64,000 nucleotides of DNA. It comes from Candidatus Symbiopectobacterium sp. NZEC151. Its GTDB lineage: Bacteria > Pseudomonadota > Gammaproteobacteria > Enterobacterales > Enterobacteriaceae. The DNA is taken from the NCBI RefSeq assembly GCF_025962655.1, contig NZ_JAGFPE010000002.1, positions 496,001-560,000 on the forward strand, in the 5' to 3' direction. Shown here in pieces: positions 8,505 through 17,594 of the stretch. The notes under the pieces are model-generated. The model was not told where the DNA came from and did not search any database. It worked only from the letters and a program-made list of their open reading frames with translations. The translations under genes were made by a program, and so were the position numbers. The first letter of the stretch is position 1. Each line of letters starts with the position of its first letter.

Positions 8505-9103
8505 GAATAGGTCTTTTGGGTGATCATTTGCAGAATTTCACCCCATTTGCTGACCAGGTTAGTCGCCTGCGAAATGGCAGCGTTAAGCATCTGTATCGCT
8601 TTTTGAATCGTCAGTTGCGCCTGAGAGGAGAGATCGCTGTCGCGGCCCGCGCTGTTATCCAATGCCGCTTTAACGGCCTGGAGGCTGCCCTTGTCCAATT
8701 TACCGTCAGCCCCCGCGTGCTGTTTGATATAGTCCTCTATCGACTTGCCATCCACCTGGATACCGTGTGTCTTCATATACTCGATAACGTCGGCAGGCAC
8801 TGCTTCCTTGGCGTTGCCATCGCCTTTTGATGCCGCCGCAATGGCTTCATCCATCTGGTTTGCCTTTTCCTGGGTATCCCGGGCTCGATTGGATGCATTT
8901 TGAATATCATTGAATTGGGCATAGGCGCGGGAAGACTGCACATCCTGCAACAACAGCATTATTTCATAGGCATAGGCGAAAATATTATCGGCAGTCCCAT
9001 AGCGAGGCGTCTTTTCTTGAGTGGTATTTCTGACACGTCTTTCTTTGTCTTCAAGTACAGTAGAATTAATGTCTGGCAATGAAGAAACTGGCGTAGTCTC
9101 CAT
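8501..9103 (-). CDS. sseB: T3SS needle-tip/filament protein SseB (EspA-like)
   Basis: Secreted protein of 200 residues that forms the sheath or platform at the needle tip and connects to the SseC/SseD pore. It has a polar N-terminal export region. An EspA-type helix (DNIFAYAYEIMLLLQDVQ) lies at residues ~40-58 and is followed by a coiled coil. A conserved C-terminal helix pairs with it (AIQMLNAAISQATNLVSKWG). Its length and these two helices match Salmonella SseB (196 residues). Its chaperone SseA is encoded just upstream. Confidence 0.92.
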   Translation of the reverse strand: METTPVSSLPDINSTVLEDKERRVRNTTQEKTPRYGTADNIFAYAYEIMLLLQDVQSSRAYAQFNDIQNASNRARDTQEKANQMDEAIAAASKGDGNAKEAVPADVIEYMKTHGIQVDGKSIEDYIKQHAGADGKLDKGSLQAVKAALDNSAGRDSDLSSQAQLTIQKAIQMLNAAISQATNLVSKWGEILQMITQKTYS

Positions 9104-9143
9104 TATAAACCTCCTGGAATATAAAATAGTGTAGATATGAACA

Positions 9144-9407
9144 TTATTTATTGACGCTGTGCTTAATATGCGTCTCGATTTTTTTCAAGGAGATAGTTAA
9201 TGCTTTCAAATCTTTTTTTGCATTTTCCGCAATAATGTTCATGTGGTGGATACCCAGCGGTTTTACCGCCTGTGCATCATGAGGAGAAACGGTATGACCT
9301 GCGGAGGTCAGTTCGCTTTTGATCTTTTCAAATTCGGAAAAACATTTTAATAAACGTTCATACTCTACTTCGAACTTTTTAAACTGACTCTGTATATTGC
9401 CTGACAT
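9144..9407 (-). CDS. sseA: SseB/SseD chaperone SseA
   Basis: Small, highly charged coiled-coil protein of about 87 residues from the ATG at 9407; a start at 9428 is possible. In Salmonella SseA keeps SseB and SseD soluble before secretion. The visible pattern is two long helices rich in Lys/Glu (FEVEYERLLKCFSEFEKIKS and ENAKKDLKALTISLKKIETH), which correspond to the SseA ends. The similarity is modest and the position before sseB decides the call. The AT-rich gap before sseB (9104-9143) holds a CCAGGAGG-type ribosome-binding site. Confidence 0.82.
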   Translation of the reverse strand: MSGNIQSQFKKFEVEYERLLKCFSEFEKIKSELTSAGHTVSPHDAQAVKPLGIHHMNIIAENAKKDLKALTISLKKIETHIKHSVNK

Positions 9408-9464
9408 GTTGCACCTCTCATCGTTCACGAATAGCTCAGCCGTTGATAGGTCGATGGGTATTCT

Positions 9465-9707
9465 CTACTGACTTAACCCAGCCTCTAGCGCTGTATTGTG
9501 ATAACGAAAGTAAATGATCTTGATAATATCTTCGCTCTGTATCACCGCTTCCAGCAATAAGGCAAAGTGCTGATATTGTTCTGGCGTAATGGGTTTCGTC
9601 ATGGCACAGGTTAATCGATGACGGGCGGCACGCAGCTCCAGCAATGCCTTTTGGGCATCGTCAGCCGAGCCCTGTATACGATCTTCCAATGCCGTCAGCG
9701 TCGCCAT
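9465..9707 (-). CDS. ssaE: SsaE-like T3SS needle co-chaperone
   Basis: Protein of 80 residues, all helical, with no signal sequence. It lies between ssaD and sseA as in SPI-2. SsaE belongs to the SctE/YscE-type small proteins that bind the needle subunit with the SsaH-like partner, and it has also been tied to translocator secretion in Salmonella. The heptad-like pattern (LTALEDRIQGSADDAQKALL) fits a two-helix hairpin. The assignment is mainly positional. Confidence 0.82.
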   Translation of the reverse strand: MATLTALEDRIQGSADDAQKALLELRAARHRLTCAMTKPITPEQYQHFALLLEAVIQSEDIIKIIYFRYHNTALEAGLSQ

Positions 9708-9718
9708 CGAGTTTCCCT

Positions 9719-10906
9719 TTAAAAATTGAATGGAAGCGTAATCAGCGTACGCCCTTGTCTGAACGTCACTGCGCTATCACTGATAGCCACAACCGCACTG
9801 CCATCGGCCAATCGGCTGCCGATGGACAAGGTATCGCCATTACCCAGCACCAGATAATCGCCGCGACGGCTATGAACAATGCCAGTGACAGGCGCTGGCA
9901 ACTGCCTGGAAAACTCACTGGATAGGGGAACATCCTGATAGCTCAGCGCCACGCTTGGATAGCTCGCTCGCATCTCCTGCATCAGTTGCGTCAAAGTCTG
10001 CTTATCCTGCGCGTTCAACACGCCGCTTAAGATGAAACGCGGCCCCGCACTCGTCAGATTCACCTTGCCGGCTAACCCTTGCTGTAGCAGCGCGCCGATC
10101 AGCGCATTCGCGATCTCGTCGTAGGCGTTTTCTATCTGCCAATGCCGTAATCCCGGAATGTCGGCCAACAGCGGCTGAACCGCCGCCCACTGCTCTCCCA
10201 TATGAATATCCGCATCGATCGCAACGTTGCCCTGCCCCCGGCTGACAACCTGAGCCTGGGTGTATCCCGCCTGAATCAGCACATCTTTCACGTTCCGGAC
10301 CAGTTGATCGGCGCAAATCACGTTATCCTGGTAACGAATATCGTGGGATTGCAGCGCAACCCACAATGGCGTCAACGTATCGCTCGATTCGCAATACCCG
10401 GACAGATGCAGCACGCCATCCTGCTGCCATTGCGCCACGAGCTGCGTCAACCCGGTCTGCTGCAACAGCGCGTCCACCGTTACAGGTGCCGCCGTCGAGG
10501 GTGACGGGGCCCATTCCACGGAGAAAAACAGTAGGGCAACGATCAGCATAAGCATGCCTGGCACCAGCACCCAGCCGCTTGAAAACCGGCGAACCGGCAA
10601 GCAACAACCAGCAAGATCTGCGTGCTGCGGCCCAAATGCCATCGCCAACCCTGCCGCCTCCAAGACGCCCTGCAACGGTAACGGATGCTGCTGTGCATGG
10701 CGGCGGCCATTTACCCGCACCGACACCTTTTCCGCGTTGACATAGAGTTGCCCGTCAGCGATCGTCAGTTCGATGCGACTTGCGGCCCGCAAAGGGATGC
10801 ACAGATCGCATTCCCGCTCACCAATAGAGAGTCGACCTTCCGATAGCCACACTTCCCGTCCATGCAATACCCCGCCTAACAGGCGGATCTTCCACGTGTT
10901 TTCCAT
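9719..10906 (-). CDS. ssaD: T3SS inner-membrane ring protein SsaD (SctD)
   Basis: SctD-family protein that forms the outer part of the inner-membrane ring and docks to the secretin. From the ATG at 10906 it has 395 residues. A cytoplasmic FHA-like domain (residues ~1-105, starting MENTWKIRLLGGVLHGREVW) precedes one membrane helix at ~125-145 (LVPGMLMLIVALLFFSVEW). Repeated periplasmic ring-building domains follow (BON-like, ..LLQTGLTQLVAQWQQDGVLHL.. type). A TTG start at 10933 inside ssaC is less likely. It lies 7 bases after ssaC. Confidence 0.92.
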   Translation of the reverse strand: MENTWKIRLLGGVLHGREVWLSEGRLSIGERECDLCIPLRAASRIELTIADGQLYVNAEKVSVRVNGRRHAQQHPLPLQGVLEAAGLAMAFGPQHADLAGCCLPVRRFSSGWVLVPGMLMLIVALLFFSVEWAPSPSTAAPVTVDALLQQTGLTQLVAQWQQDGVLHLSGYCESSDTLTPLWVALQSHDIRYQDNVICADQLVRNVKDVLIQAGYTQAQVVSRGQGNVAIDADIHMGEQWAAVQPLLADIPGLRHWQIENAYDEIANALIGALLQQGLAGKVNLTSAGPRFILSGVLNAQDKQTLTQLMQEMRASYPSVALSYQDVPLSSEFSRQLPAPVTGIVHSRRGDYLVLGNGDTLSIGSRLADGSAVVAISDSAVTFRQGRTLITLPFNF

Positions 10907-10913
10907 ACGCTTT

Positions 10914-12389
10914 TCACTGTTGTCTATTGGCAACGGATGCCTTGATCAGGAACAAGCGAATAACGCTATGCATTTGATTGGTTTTGGTGCTGAACAGATG
11001 GCCAAGCACAGGGATGCTGCCTAACAAGGGGATTTTCTTTTCCGACTGTATCTGCTTATCCTGTTTGAACCCGCCCAACAACAGGCTCTGCCCCGCCTGC
11101 AACATGGCTTGTGAAGCAATTTCCGCATTTTGAACGCCGGGCAGAGGTTCATCCTGGCTGATGGGTTCGCTTTGTTGCCCATCCTGAATATTCAGGTTCA
11201 ACATGATATTTTGCTTACCATTCTGCTCTAACAGCCGAGGCGTAACGCGCAGTAGCGATCCGGTCGTTACGGACTCCAGTTTGGCGACCTTGTCGCCCTC
11301 AAGCTTGGTGTAGAAGGTGACGTTTTTATCCAACACCGCCTGAATATTGTTGAGCGTCACCACTGAAGGCTGCGATAGCACATAGGCTCGCGAGTTCTTT
11401 TCCAGCGCACTAAGGCGCACCATAAAGTGCGGCGTGTCTTTGATCACGCTGGAGAATCCGCTGTCCAGACTCCCCCCGGTATTGTTGAAGCTGAGCATGC
11501 CGCCACCGATAGAGGTCGCCGCACTCCAGTCAATGCCCAACTGGCTGATATCACCGGCATCCACATCAATGATGGTCACGGATATTTCGATCATTTGAGG
11601 CCGTTGATCCAACTGGGTAATCAGTTGACGATACCCCGCCATGTTGGCGCTGCGATCGCGCACGATGACCGCATTCTGGCGCGGGTCCGCAGAAAACATC
11701 GGTAGTCCCTGAGTCGCAGCGGTATTGTTGGCTGGCGCAGGCGTGCCGCCACGCGTCATATCACGCAGCACGCTGACAATACCGGGCACCACAACAGTCT
11801 GATCGCGGTATTGATAGTGGTCATCCATCGCCGTGGCATATTTCAACGGATATACCACCACGCTCACCGCGTCATCCTGACGTTTGCTGATATCCGCATC
11901 AAGGGAGGTTGCCAGTTGCGTTACGCGCGCCAGACACGCAGGTACTCCGCTGATTTCCAGCGCATGTTCATTCAACACCGGGTAAATGACACAGCTTCGA
12001 TCTTCAGGAACATTCAGTCTGCGTAAATTTGCTGCAAAACGCGTGGCGGATAGCACATTAAGTGTTACAAGATGGCGTGATAGACGCTGCGCGGGGTAAA
12101 TAAACAGCGTATTGCCATCGTAATAAGAAACCAGATTATATTGGCTCATCAGCCTACACAGGATATTCACCGGCGGTCCGGGCAAGATAACACCGCTGAA
12201 ATTTTGTACAATCGCCGGATCGATATTCGTTGATGTGTAATAGTTTTCCGCGAGATCCTTCAACAGATAAGAAAGCGACATATTTTGTGCTCTCAGTGAA
12301 AAATCATTGCCCTTCCACGGTAAGTTTTCGGCATAAGAAACCGAACAGAAAAAAAACAAAACCAAATGGGCGATTTTATATAGCTTCAT
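10914..12389 (-). CDS. ssaC: T3SS outer-membrane secretin SsaC (SctC)
   Basis: Secretin of 491 residues with a Sec signal peptide (cleavage after ..VSYA-EN). It forms the outer-membrane ring of the injectisome. N0 and N1/N3 periplasmic domains come first. They include RQNAVIVRDRSANM at residues ~230-245, the NxxI-type strand of the family. The C-terminal secretin domain then carries the LLGGFKQDKQ and KIPLLGSIPVLGHLF signatures near residues ~440-470. It overlaps ssaB by 14 bases. Confidence 0.95.
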   Translation of the reverse strand: MKLYKIAHLVLFFFCSVSYAENLPWKGNDFSLRAQNMSLSYLLKDLAENYYTSTNIDPAIVQNFSGVILPGPPVNILCRLMSQYNLVSYYDGNTLFIYPAQRLSRHLVTLNVLSATRFAANLRRLNVPEDRSCVIYPVLNEHALEISGVPACLARVTQLATSLDADISKRQDDAVSVVVYPLKYATAMDDHYQYRDQTVVVPGIVSVLRDMTRGGTPAPANNTAATQGLPMFSADPRQNAVIVRDRSANMAGYRQLITQLDQRPQMIEISVTIIDVDAGDISQLGIDWSAATSIGGGMLSFNNTGGSLDSGFSSVIKDTPHFMVRLSALEKNSRAYVLSQPSVVTLNNIQAVLDKNVTFYTKLEGDKVAKLESVTTGSLLRVTPRLLEQNGKQNIMLNLNIQDGQQSEPISQDEPLPGVQNAEIASQAMLQAGQSLLLGGFKQDKQIQSEKKIPLLGSIPVLGHLFSTKTNQMHSVIRLFLIKASVANRQQ

Positions 12390-12771
12390 ATTCTTTTACC
12401 TGGCATGGGTGCTGTTTACTCAAAATGAGGTATCGAAAATAACGTGTTAGCGCCAGATGTATCTCTATTTCACGTGCCATTACTTCGGCAGAGATTTTCT
12501 TATCGTAGACACAACACAGCCAACTTTTCTCATCGGAGAAGTAGCAGGAAAAATCGTGAATATCATGATGTCCCCCCAGCAGACATGAAACATAACACAA
12601 TGTTTCTAATGATAAATCACAAGAGTCAACGAGATAAATTGCCAGAATCCAAGAGAGATTGCATGAATAGCCTTTCGCAGGAAGATCCGCTATTTTCATC
12701 GCGATTTCTCCTTTACTATTAGGCATGGATATATCCTGAATCAAGGGGATACTTTTTAGTAAATCAAGCAT
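12376..12771 (-). CDS. ssaB: SpiC/SsaB-like secretion regulator or effector
   Basis: First gene of the structural T3SS operon, 131 residues from the ATG at 12771. A GGAGG lies about nine bases upstream. The N-terminus (MLDLLKSIPLIQDIS) aligns with Salmonella SpiC/SsaB, and so do the HHDIHDFSCYF and MAREIEIHLALTRYF segments. SpiC has been described as an effector and as a cytoplasmic partner of SsaM and SsaL that controls translocon secretion. It is Cys-rich (CNLSW, CDLSL, CYVSC, SWLCCVYD), more so than I recall for the Salmonella protein. A longer start at 12831 would reach into the divergent promoter. Confidence 0.82.
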   Translation of the reverse strand: MLDLLKSIPLIQDISMPNSKGEIAMKIADLPAKGYSCNLSWILAIYLVDSCDLSLETLCYVSCLLGGHHDIHDFSCYFSDEKSWLCCVYDKKISAEVMAREIEIHLALTRYFRYLILSKQHPCQVKEYEAI

Positions 12772-13001
12772 GTAGAACAACCTCCGTGGGATAATCTTAT
12801 TCTCAAACGCAATGAGAATCTTAGACATCAACCTAATACCTGATTTTTACTTACGGAGACGTTATATATATTTACAAATTAAAACAATCACGGCGCTAAA
12901 GCCTATTATAGTTTTAGTGAAAATTACCGTGTTAGAGAAAACCGACAGATGTGAATTCATTCGCCCACAGGGGCAATTTCATTTAGACACCATTCTCGGG
13001 T
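12772..13001. promoter_or_regulatory. Divergent AT-rich ssaB / ssrA promoter region
   Basis: This 230-base gap separates the start of the ssaB-ssaV operon (minus strand) from ssrA (plus strand). It is clearly AT-richer than the flanking genes, with runs such as GTTATATATATTTACAAATT around 12860-12882. That is the base composition at which H-NS silences and SsrB counter-silences in Salmonella SPI-2. I cannot place exact SsrB sites by eye. Confidence 0.5.
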
Positions 13002-15770
13002 ATGACAATGAAAAGAAAACGCTCATTGGTGAGTAAACCGACATTATTTATATCACTGTGCTTATTTATTATCTGGCTGGTTTCTGTTTTTGCTGCGACC
13101 TACGCCTCACTCAACCAGGAAAAACATTATTTAATTGAAAATCTAACGCACTTTTCCACCCTTCGGGCCACGTTAACCAATCACCGTTTTGAAGGTGCAG
13201 AACGGGATGCGCAGATATTGGCACACCGTTACCTTCTGTACCACAGCGGAGCCGCAGACACGGCCGTTGTCGACAAAAGTGAAAGCTGTTACTTACCGAT
13301 TGATACCAGCGCGTGTATCCCCAAAGCAGTTCAAGAGCAGGATCGCAGCTTTATCCAGGTTTACGGTACGGCCGGGCAAACCTATTATCTCGACAGCTTT
13401 GTGCTGGATAGCCGCTATGGCATCTCGCTGCTGCCCCCTCGCGAGCACGCCTCCGACTATTTTTCTCGTCGACGCACTGAGTTAACGGAATTACTAGGCA
13501 GCCCCGTCAACCACAATATGCACTGGGGCGAACCCAAGTACACCGAGGGCGTGGGCTGGAGCGTCTCTGTTGCGGCCACCAGCGCACAGGGTACGCTCGC
13601 CGGGCTTTCAGTAAAACTCAGCGATGTGCTCTCGTACGGCCAACTGTTCTCCGGCAGCGATATCAGCCTCTGGCTGGATAAGCAAAATCACATCCTGCCT
13701 TTTTCCCAGCTCGATGAGAAGCACGGTCACGCATTACAAACGCGGTTCAACGACGTAACGCTGCATGACGGCTGGCAGGAAATTCCCGGCTATCTGGTGT
13801 TGCGCACCCAGTTGAAAGGGCCCGGTTGGCAGCAGGTTATCCTGTATCCAACCCGGGATATCATCAATCGCGCGCTGTCTATCGTCATCAGCCAGTTGCC
13901 TTTCGCATTGGCGACGTTAGTCCTGCTTGCACTGATGCTATTGGGCCTGCTCCATCGTCATCTGGCCCGCCCGTTGCAGGACTTTGTTGATATCATCAAT
14001 AAGACTAAACGGGCACCGCTGTCACTGCGTCTGCCGGAAAACCGTCAGGATGAACTCGGCAGCATTGCTCAGGCTTACAATCGGCTGTTGAACGATCTGC
14101 GCACGCAGCATGACAACCTGGAAAATACCGTGGTTGAGCGCACGCGCGAGTTGATTATCGCCAAGCAGCAGGCAGAACAGGCCAACAAACGCAAAAGCAG
14201 CCATCTGACAACCATCAGTCATGAACTGCGCACGCCGCTTAGCGGTTCACTGGGCGCGCTGGAGCTTCTCCAACTCACCCCGCTGTGCGCCAAGCAGAGC
14301 CATCTGGCGGAAACGGCCCGGCTTTGCACCCTCTCATTGCTGGATATCATTAACAATCTGTTGGATTTCTCGCGTATAGAGTCAGGACAAATCTCGCTGC
14401 ACGTTGAGCAGACAGCGCTGCTTCCGTTGATCGATCGCGCGATGTATACCATTCAGGGACCGGGAAAAAGCAAAGGATTGATGCTGCGCACCACGGTCAG
14501 CGGTGATGTGCCCTTGCTTATCGATATGGACGCGACACGCGTACGGCAAATTCTGGTGAACCTGCTGGGAAATGCGGTCAAATTTACGGAAAATGGAGGG
14601 ATAACGCTCAGCGTCACACGCAACGACAACACGCTGATATTTGCCGTCTGCGACAGTGGCAAAGGCATTGCCTCTGCCGATCGCGATGCGGTTTTCACCC
14701 CCTTCTTTCAAAGCCAGGCAAACATTCAGGGTACCGGGCTTGGGCTGGCGATTGCCTCGAATCTGGCCCGGATGATGGGGGGCTGGCTGGATCTCAACAG
14801 CTCGGTAGGGCTCGGCACCTGCATCTCTTTTATGCTGCCGCTCGGCAAACACGGCACGACGACGCCATTAAGCGGCGAAATCGCCGCGCCGTTGGCGCTG
14901 CACCGGCAACTGAGCGAGTGGGGACTGACATGCCATCCCGCCGCGCATGACAATGCCCTGTGTGCCGACGAGCTTGGCTTTCTGCCTGGCAAACTCTACA
15001 CGCTGGCCGCTCAGATAACGTCAGGCATCACCGATACCGACAAGGCGGTTATCCCGGTTCAACCCTGGCGCTTGCACATCCTGCTGGTCGATGACGCGAC
15101 AATAAACCGCGACATCATTGGTGCCATGCTGACCCTGCTCGGGCAAGACGTCACTACCGCCTGTAATGGCCGAGAAGCCCTGGCGTGTGGGAGACAGCAA
15201 CGTTTTGATCTGGTGCTGATGGATGTCTGCATGCCGGAGATGGATGGCCTGGCCTGCACCCGGCAGTGGCGTCAAGACAGCAAGAATCAGGATCCAGAAT
15301 GCGCCATCATGGCACTGTCAGCCAATACCGCATCGGAAGAAATTTTTCGTTGCAAGCAGGCCGGTATGCACCACTACCTGACCAAACCCGTCACGCTGGC
15401 GCATTTGGCCGATGGCATCAGCATCGCCGCCGAATATCAGCTCCAGCGAGAAATTGATCTGCAAGAACAAGATAATCTGATGGACAAGGCCATCATTGAT
15501 ATCACTCACCCCACCATGCGACGAAAAATTCGTCGTTCACTTCGCGTGTTGCTGTCGAGCATTGAACAAAATTCAAGCGATCAGAAAAAAACTATCACGC
15601 TGTTGCATACCCTAAAAGGATGCATCGGGCAGGCTGGTCTCGGTCCATTGCTGTGCGATGTGATCGATATGGAGAACCGCGTTAAACGTGGGCTGCCATT
15701 GTCCAAAGCGGAAATTGCAGAACTGCGTCTTACGCTGGATGTCGCTTTACGTTTGAAGTGCTCATCGTAA
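13002..15770 (+). CDS. ssrA: Hybrid sensor kinase SsrA
   Basis: Tripartite sensor kinase of 922 residues, the length of Salmonella SsrA (~920), with dense similarity. Order: membrane helix at ~13-33, periplasmic sensor domain to ~295, second membrane helix (~298-318), HAMP, histidine kinase domain with phospho-acceptor His407 (ISHELRTP), ATPase N and G boxes (LVNLLGNAVKFTENGG; GTGLGLAIA). A receiver domain with Asp741 (LVLMDVCMPEMDG) and a C-terminal Hpt domain with His869 (LLHTLKGCIGQ) follow. It should phosphorylate SsrB, encoded next. A second ATG two codons downstream is an alternative start. Confidence 0.95.
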   Translation: MTMKRKRSLVSKPTLFISLCLFIIWLVSVFAATYASLNQEKHYLIENLTHFSTLRATLTNHRFEGAERDAQILAHRYLLYHSGAADTAVVDKSESCYLPIDTSACIPKAVQEQDRSFIQVYGTAGQTYYLDSFVLDSRYGISLLPPREHASDYFSRRRTELTELLGSPVNHNMHWGEPKYTEGVGWSVSVAATSAQGTLAGLSVKLSDVLSYGQLFSGSDISLWLDKQNHILPFSQLDEKHGHALQTRFNDVTLHDGWQEIPGYLVLRTQLKGPGWQQVILYPTRDIINRALSIVISQLPFALATLVLLALMLLGLLHRHLARPLQDFVDIINKTKRAPLSLRLPENRQDELGSIAQAYNRLLNDLRTQHDNLENTVVERTRELIIAKQQAEQANKRKSSHLTTISHELRTPLSGSLGALELLQLTPLCAKQSHLAETARLCTLSLLDIINNLLDFSRIESGQISLHVEQTALLPLIDRAMYTIQGPGKSKGLMLRTTVSGDVPLLIDMDATRVRQILVNLLGNAVKFTENGGITLSVTRNDNTLIFAVCDSGKGIASADRDAVFTPFFQSQANIQGTGLGLAIASNLARMMGGWLDLNSSVGLGTCISFMLPLGKHGTTTPLSGEIAAPLALHRQLSEWGLTCHPAAHDNALCADELGFLPGKLYTLAAQITSGITDTDKAVIPVQPWRLHILLVDDATINRDIIGAMLTLLGQDVTTACNGREALACGRQQRFDLVLMDVCMPEMDGLACTRQWRQDSKNQDPECAIMALSANTASEEIFRCKQAGMHHYLTKPVTLAHLADGISIAAEYQLQREIDLQEQDNLMDKAIIDITHPTMRRKIRRSLRVLLSSIEQNSSDQKKTITLLHTLKGCIGQAGLGPLLCDVIDMENRVKRGLPLSKAEIAELRLTLDVALRLKCSS

Positions 15771-15800
15771 AGGACAATGTTTTGTTGAGAGGAATGGAAA

Positions 15801-16436
15801 ATGAACGATCATAAAATTTTGCTGGTGGACGATCACGAGTTGATCATAAACGGCATTATCAATTTGCTGGTGCCCTATCCGCGCTTTCGTATTATTGCGC
15901 ACACTGAAAATGGCCTTGAGGTCTATAACGCCTGCCGCCTGCACGAACCTGATATTGTGATCCTCGATCTGGGATTACCGGGTATCAATGGGCTGGATCT
16001 TATCCCGCAGCTCTGTTCGCGCTGGTCTAAAATGGCGATCCTCGCCTACACCGCACACAACGAGGAGTTTATGGCAATACGCACCCTGTCGGCAGGTGCC
16101 ATGGGATACGTATTGAAAAACAGTAGCCAAAAGACATTATTGGCGGCAATCCAGACCATGGCCGTCAGAAAACGGTATATCGACCCGGCACTCAACCGAG
16201 ATGCCATCAACTCCGCCCTGAACACCGAAGGGGACAGCCCGGAGTTGCTGACACCGCGTGAACGGCAAATTCTGAGACTTATTGCCAACAGCTACACCAA
16301 CCGCCTTATCGGCGAACAACTGTGCATCAGCGTTAAAACGGTCGAAACCCATCGACTGAACATTATGAAAAAGCTCAATGTACATAAAGTGACAGAGTTG
16401 CTTAATTGCTCGAGGCGCTTAGGGCTAACTGATTGA
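15801..16436 (+). CDS. ssrB: Response regulator SsrB
   Basis: NarL/LuxR-type response regulator of 211 residues. It has a receiver domain with phospho-acceptor Asp56 (VILDLGLPGING) and conserved Lys (VLKNSSQKTLLAAI). A C-terminal helix-turn-helix follows (LTPRERQILRLIANSYTNRL; ISVKTVETHRLNIMKKLNVH). In Salmonella SsrB activates the SPI-2 operons. It lies 30 bases after ssrA with a GAGAGGAATGG ribosome-binding site and is surely co-transcribed with it. Confidence 0.95.
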   Translation: MNDHKILLVDDHELIINGIINLLVPYPRFRIIAHTENGLEVYNACRLHEPDIVILDLGLPGINGLDLIPQLCSRWSKMAILAYTAHNEEFMAIRTLSAGAMGYVLKNSSQKTLLAAIQTMAVRKRYIDPALNRDAINSALNTEGDSPELLTPRERQILRLIANSYTNRLIGEQLCISVKTVETHRLNIMKKLNVHKVTELLNCSRRLGLTD

Positions 16437-16463
16437 GTTTTTTATACCAGGTCATGCTTTATC

Positions 16464-16481
16464 GCGCCTGTTAACAGGCGC
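16464..16481. terminator. Hairpin between ssrB and the hut operon end
   Basis: GCGCCTG-TTAA-CAGGCGC, a perfect 7-bp stem lying between the convergent ssrB and HcxA-like genes and overlapping the stop codon of the latter. There is no clean U-tract on either strand, so a terminator role is plausible from position only. Confidence 0.4.
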
Positions 16482-17553
16482 TAATAACCAGACGTTCTAC
16501 GCGATGAATAGCCTCGCGTAGCGTCTCACAGGTAACGACATGGGGCATATTGCCCATATCCGGTGCCGTCACGGCCGCGTTGACGATGGCTGCGTTTTCC
16601 TCAGGGGTTAGGGTTGGTGCAATCGCTGCCAGTGATGTCGGAATGGCACACGCCTTCGCCAACGCAATGGCCTCAAGCAATTCCTCATCGCTACGCCCTT
16701 CCAGAGCCAGCAAACAAAGATTGCCAAATCCCACCAACAGACCATGGCCGTAAGCACGCGTTTTATCGCACACGGTAAAGCCCTCGTAGAGCGCATGGGC
16801 TGCCGCCGCATGAGCGCCATTGCTCATCAACGAGGTCAACCCGGCAAACAAGAAGACGGCATCAAGCACCTGATCCAACGCCGGTGTTGCCTGCCGTTGC
16901 CGCACTGCATCACAGGCGGCGGCACCAAACCGGGCAATCTGTTGATAACAGAGCTGGCTGTTTGCCATGGAGGACGCACCAAAACCAGTGACATCTCTAT
17001 CACCGCTAATGGCACGCAGTTCATACCATTTTGCCAGCGTATCGCCCAGCCCCGCCGCCAGCCAGCGCAGCGGCGCTGTGGCAAGAATATCGGAATCAAT
17101 AATCACCGCGGCGGGTGCCACCGGCAGAGGGTACAGATCGCGAAAGTGACCGTCATCATGATAGCGAATGGTCAGCGGCGTCACCGCGGCACAGGTCGCT
17201 GCAATCGTCGGCAGGGTGATAACCGGGCGGGAAGTTTCCAGCCCGACGGCTTTGCCGGTATCCAATGCCTTCCCGCCGCCCACGACGATAATCACATCGG
17301 CAGCATGGGTTCGTACTGCTTGTGCCAGACGTAAAATCTGTGTTTCGCTGCACTCGCCGCCGTACCAGACATCAGCGCATTTGACCACCCCGACAGCCGC
17401 CAGTTGTGCATCAATCAGGGCTGATGTCCCCTCCAGCGCAGTCTTGCCACCCAAAACCACAGCACGTTTACCCAGCGCAGCGGCTAGGATGCCCAACTGG
17501 TTAATCGCGCCCGCGCCGCGTACCACGCGCGCGGGAAAGTAGACCTGTTGCAT
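16471..17553 (-). CDS. HcxA/GldA-family NAD(P)-dependent hydroxycarboxylate dehydrogenase
   Basis: Metal-dependent alcohol dehydrogenase of 360 residues, type III (GldA fold). It has the nucleotide-binding GGGKALDTGKAV (residues ~93-104) and metal ligands in GLGDTLAKWYE, NGAHAAAAHAL and AYGHGLL. Its nearest named relative is E. coli HcxA (YbdH), which reduces 2-oxo acids. E. coli ybdH stands next to an aminotransferase gene (ybdL), and here too an aminotransferase precedes it, 41 bases upstream. As the last gene of the hutH operon it could reduce imidazole-pyruvate to imidazole-lactate (inference). Glycerol dehydrogenase is a less likely alternative. Confidence 0.8.
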   Translation of the reverse strand: MQQVYFPARVVRGAGAINQLGILAAALGKRAVVLGGKTALEGTSALIDAQLAAVGVVKCADVWYGGECSETQILRLAQAVRTHAADVIIVVGGGKALDTGKAVGLETSRPVITLPTIAATCAAVTPLTIRYHDDGHFRDLYPLPVAPAAVIIDSDILATAPLRWLAAGLGDTLAKWYELRAISGDRDVTGFGASSMANSQLCYQQIARFGAAACDAVRQRQATPALDQVLDAVFLFAGLTSLMSNGAHAAAAHALYEGFTVCDKTRAYGHGLLVGFGNLCLLALEGRSDEELLEAIALAKACAIPTSLAAIAPTLTPEENAAIVNAAVTAPDMGNMPHVVTCETLREAIHRVERLVISAC

Positions 17554-17594
17554 GTTATCTCCATGAATATTCTGTCAATTGGCCGACGCAGGGA

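Noticed and set aside
1..16436. Flagellar origin of the export genes (FlhA/FliH-like similarity)
   Set aside because: Secretin, needle, translocon and SsrAB genes are present and in SPI-2 order, so this is an injectisome.
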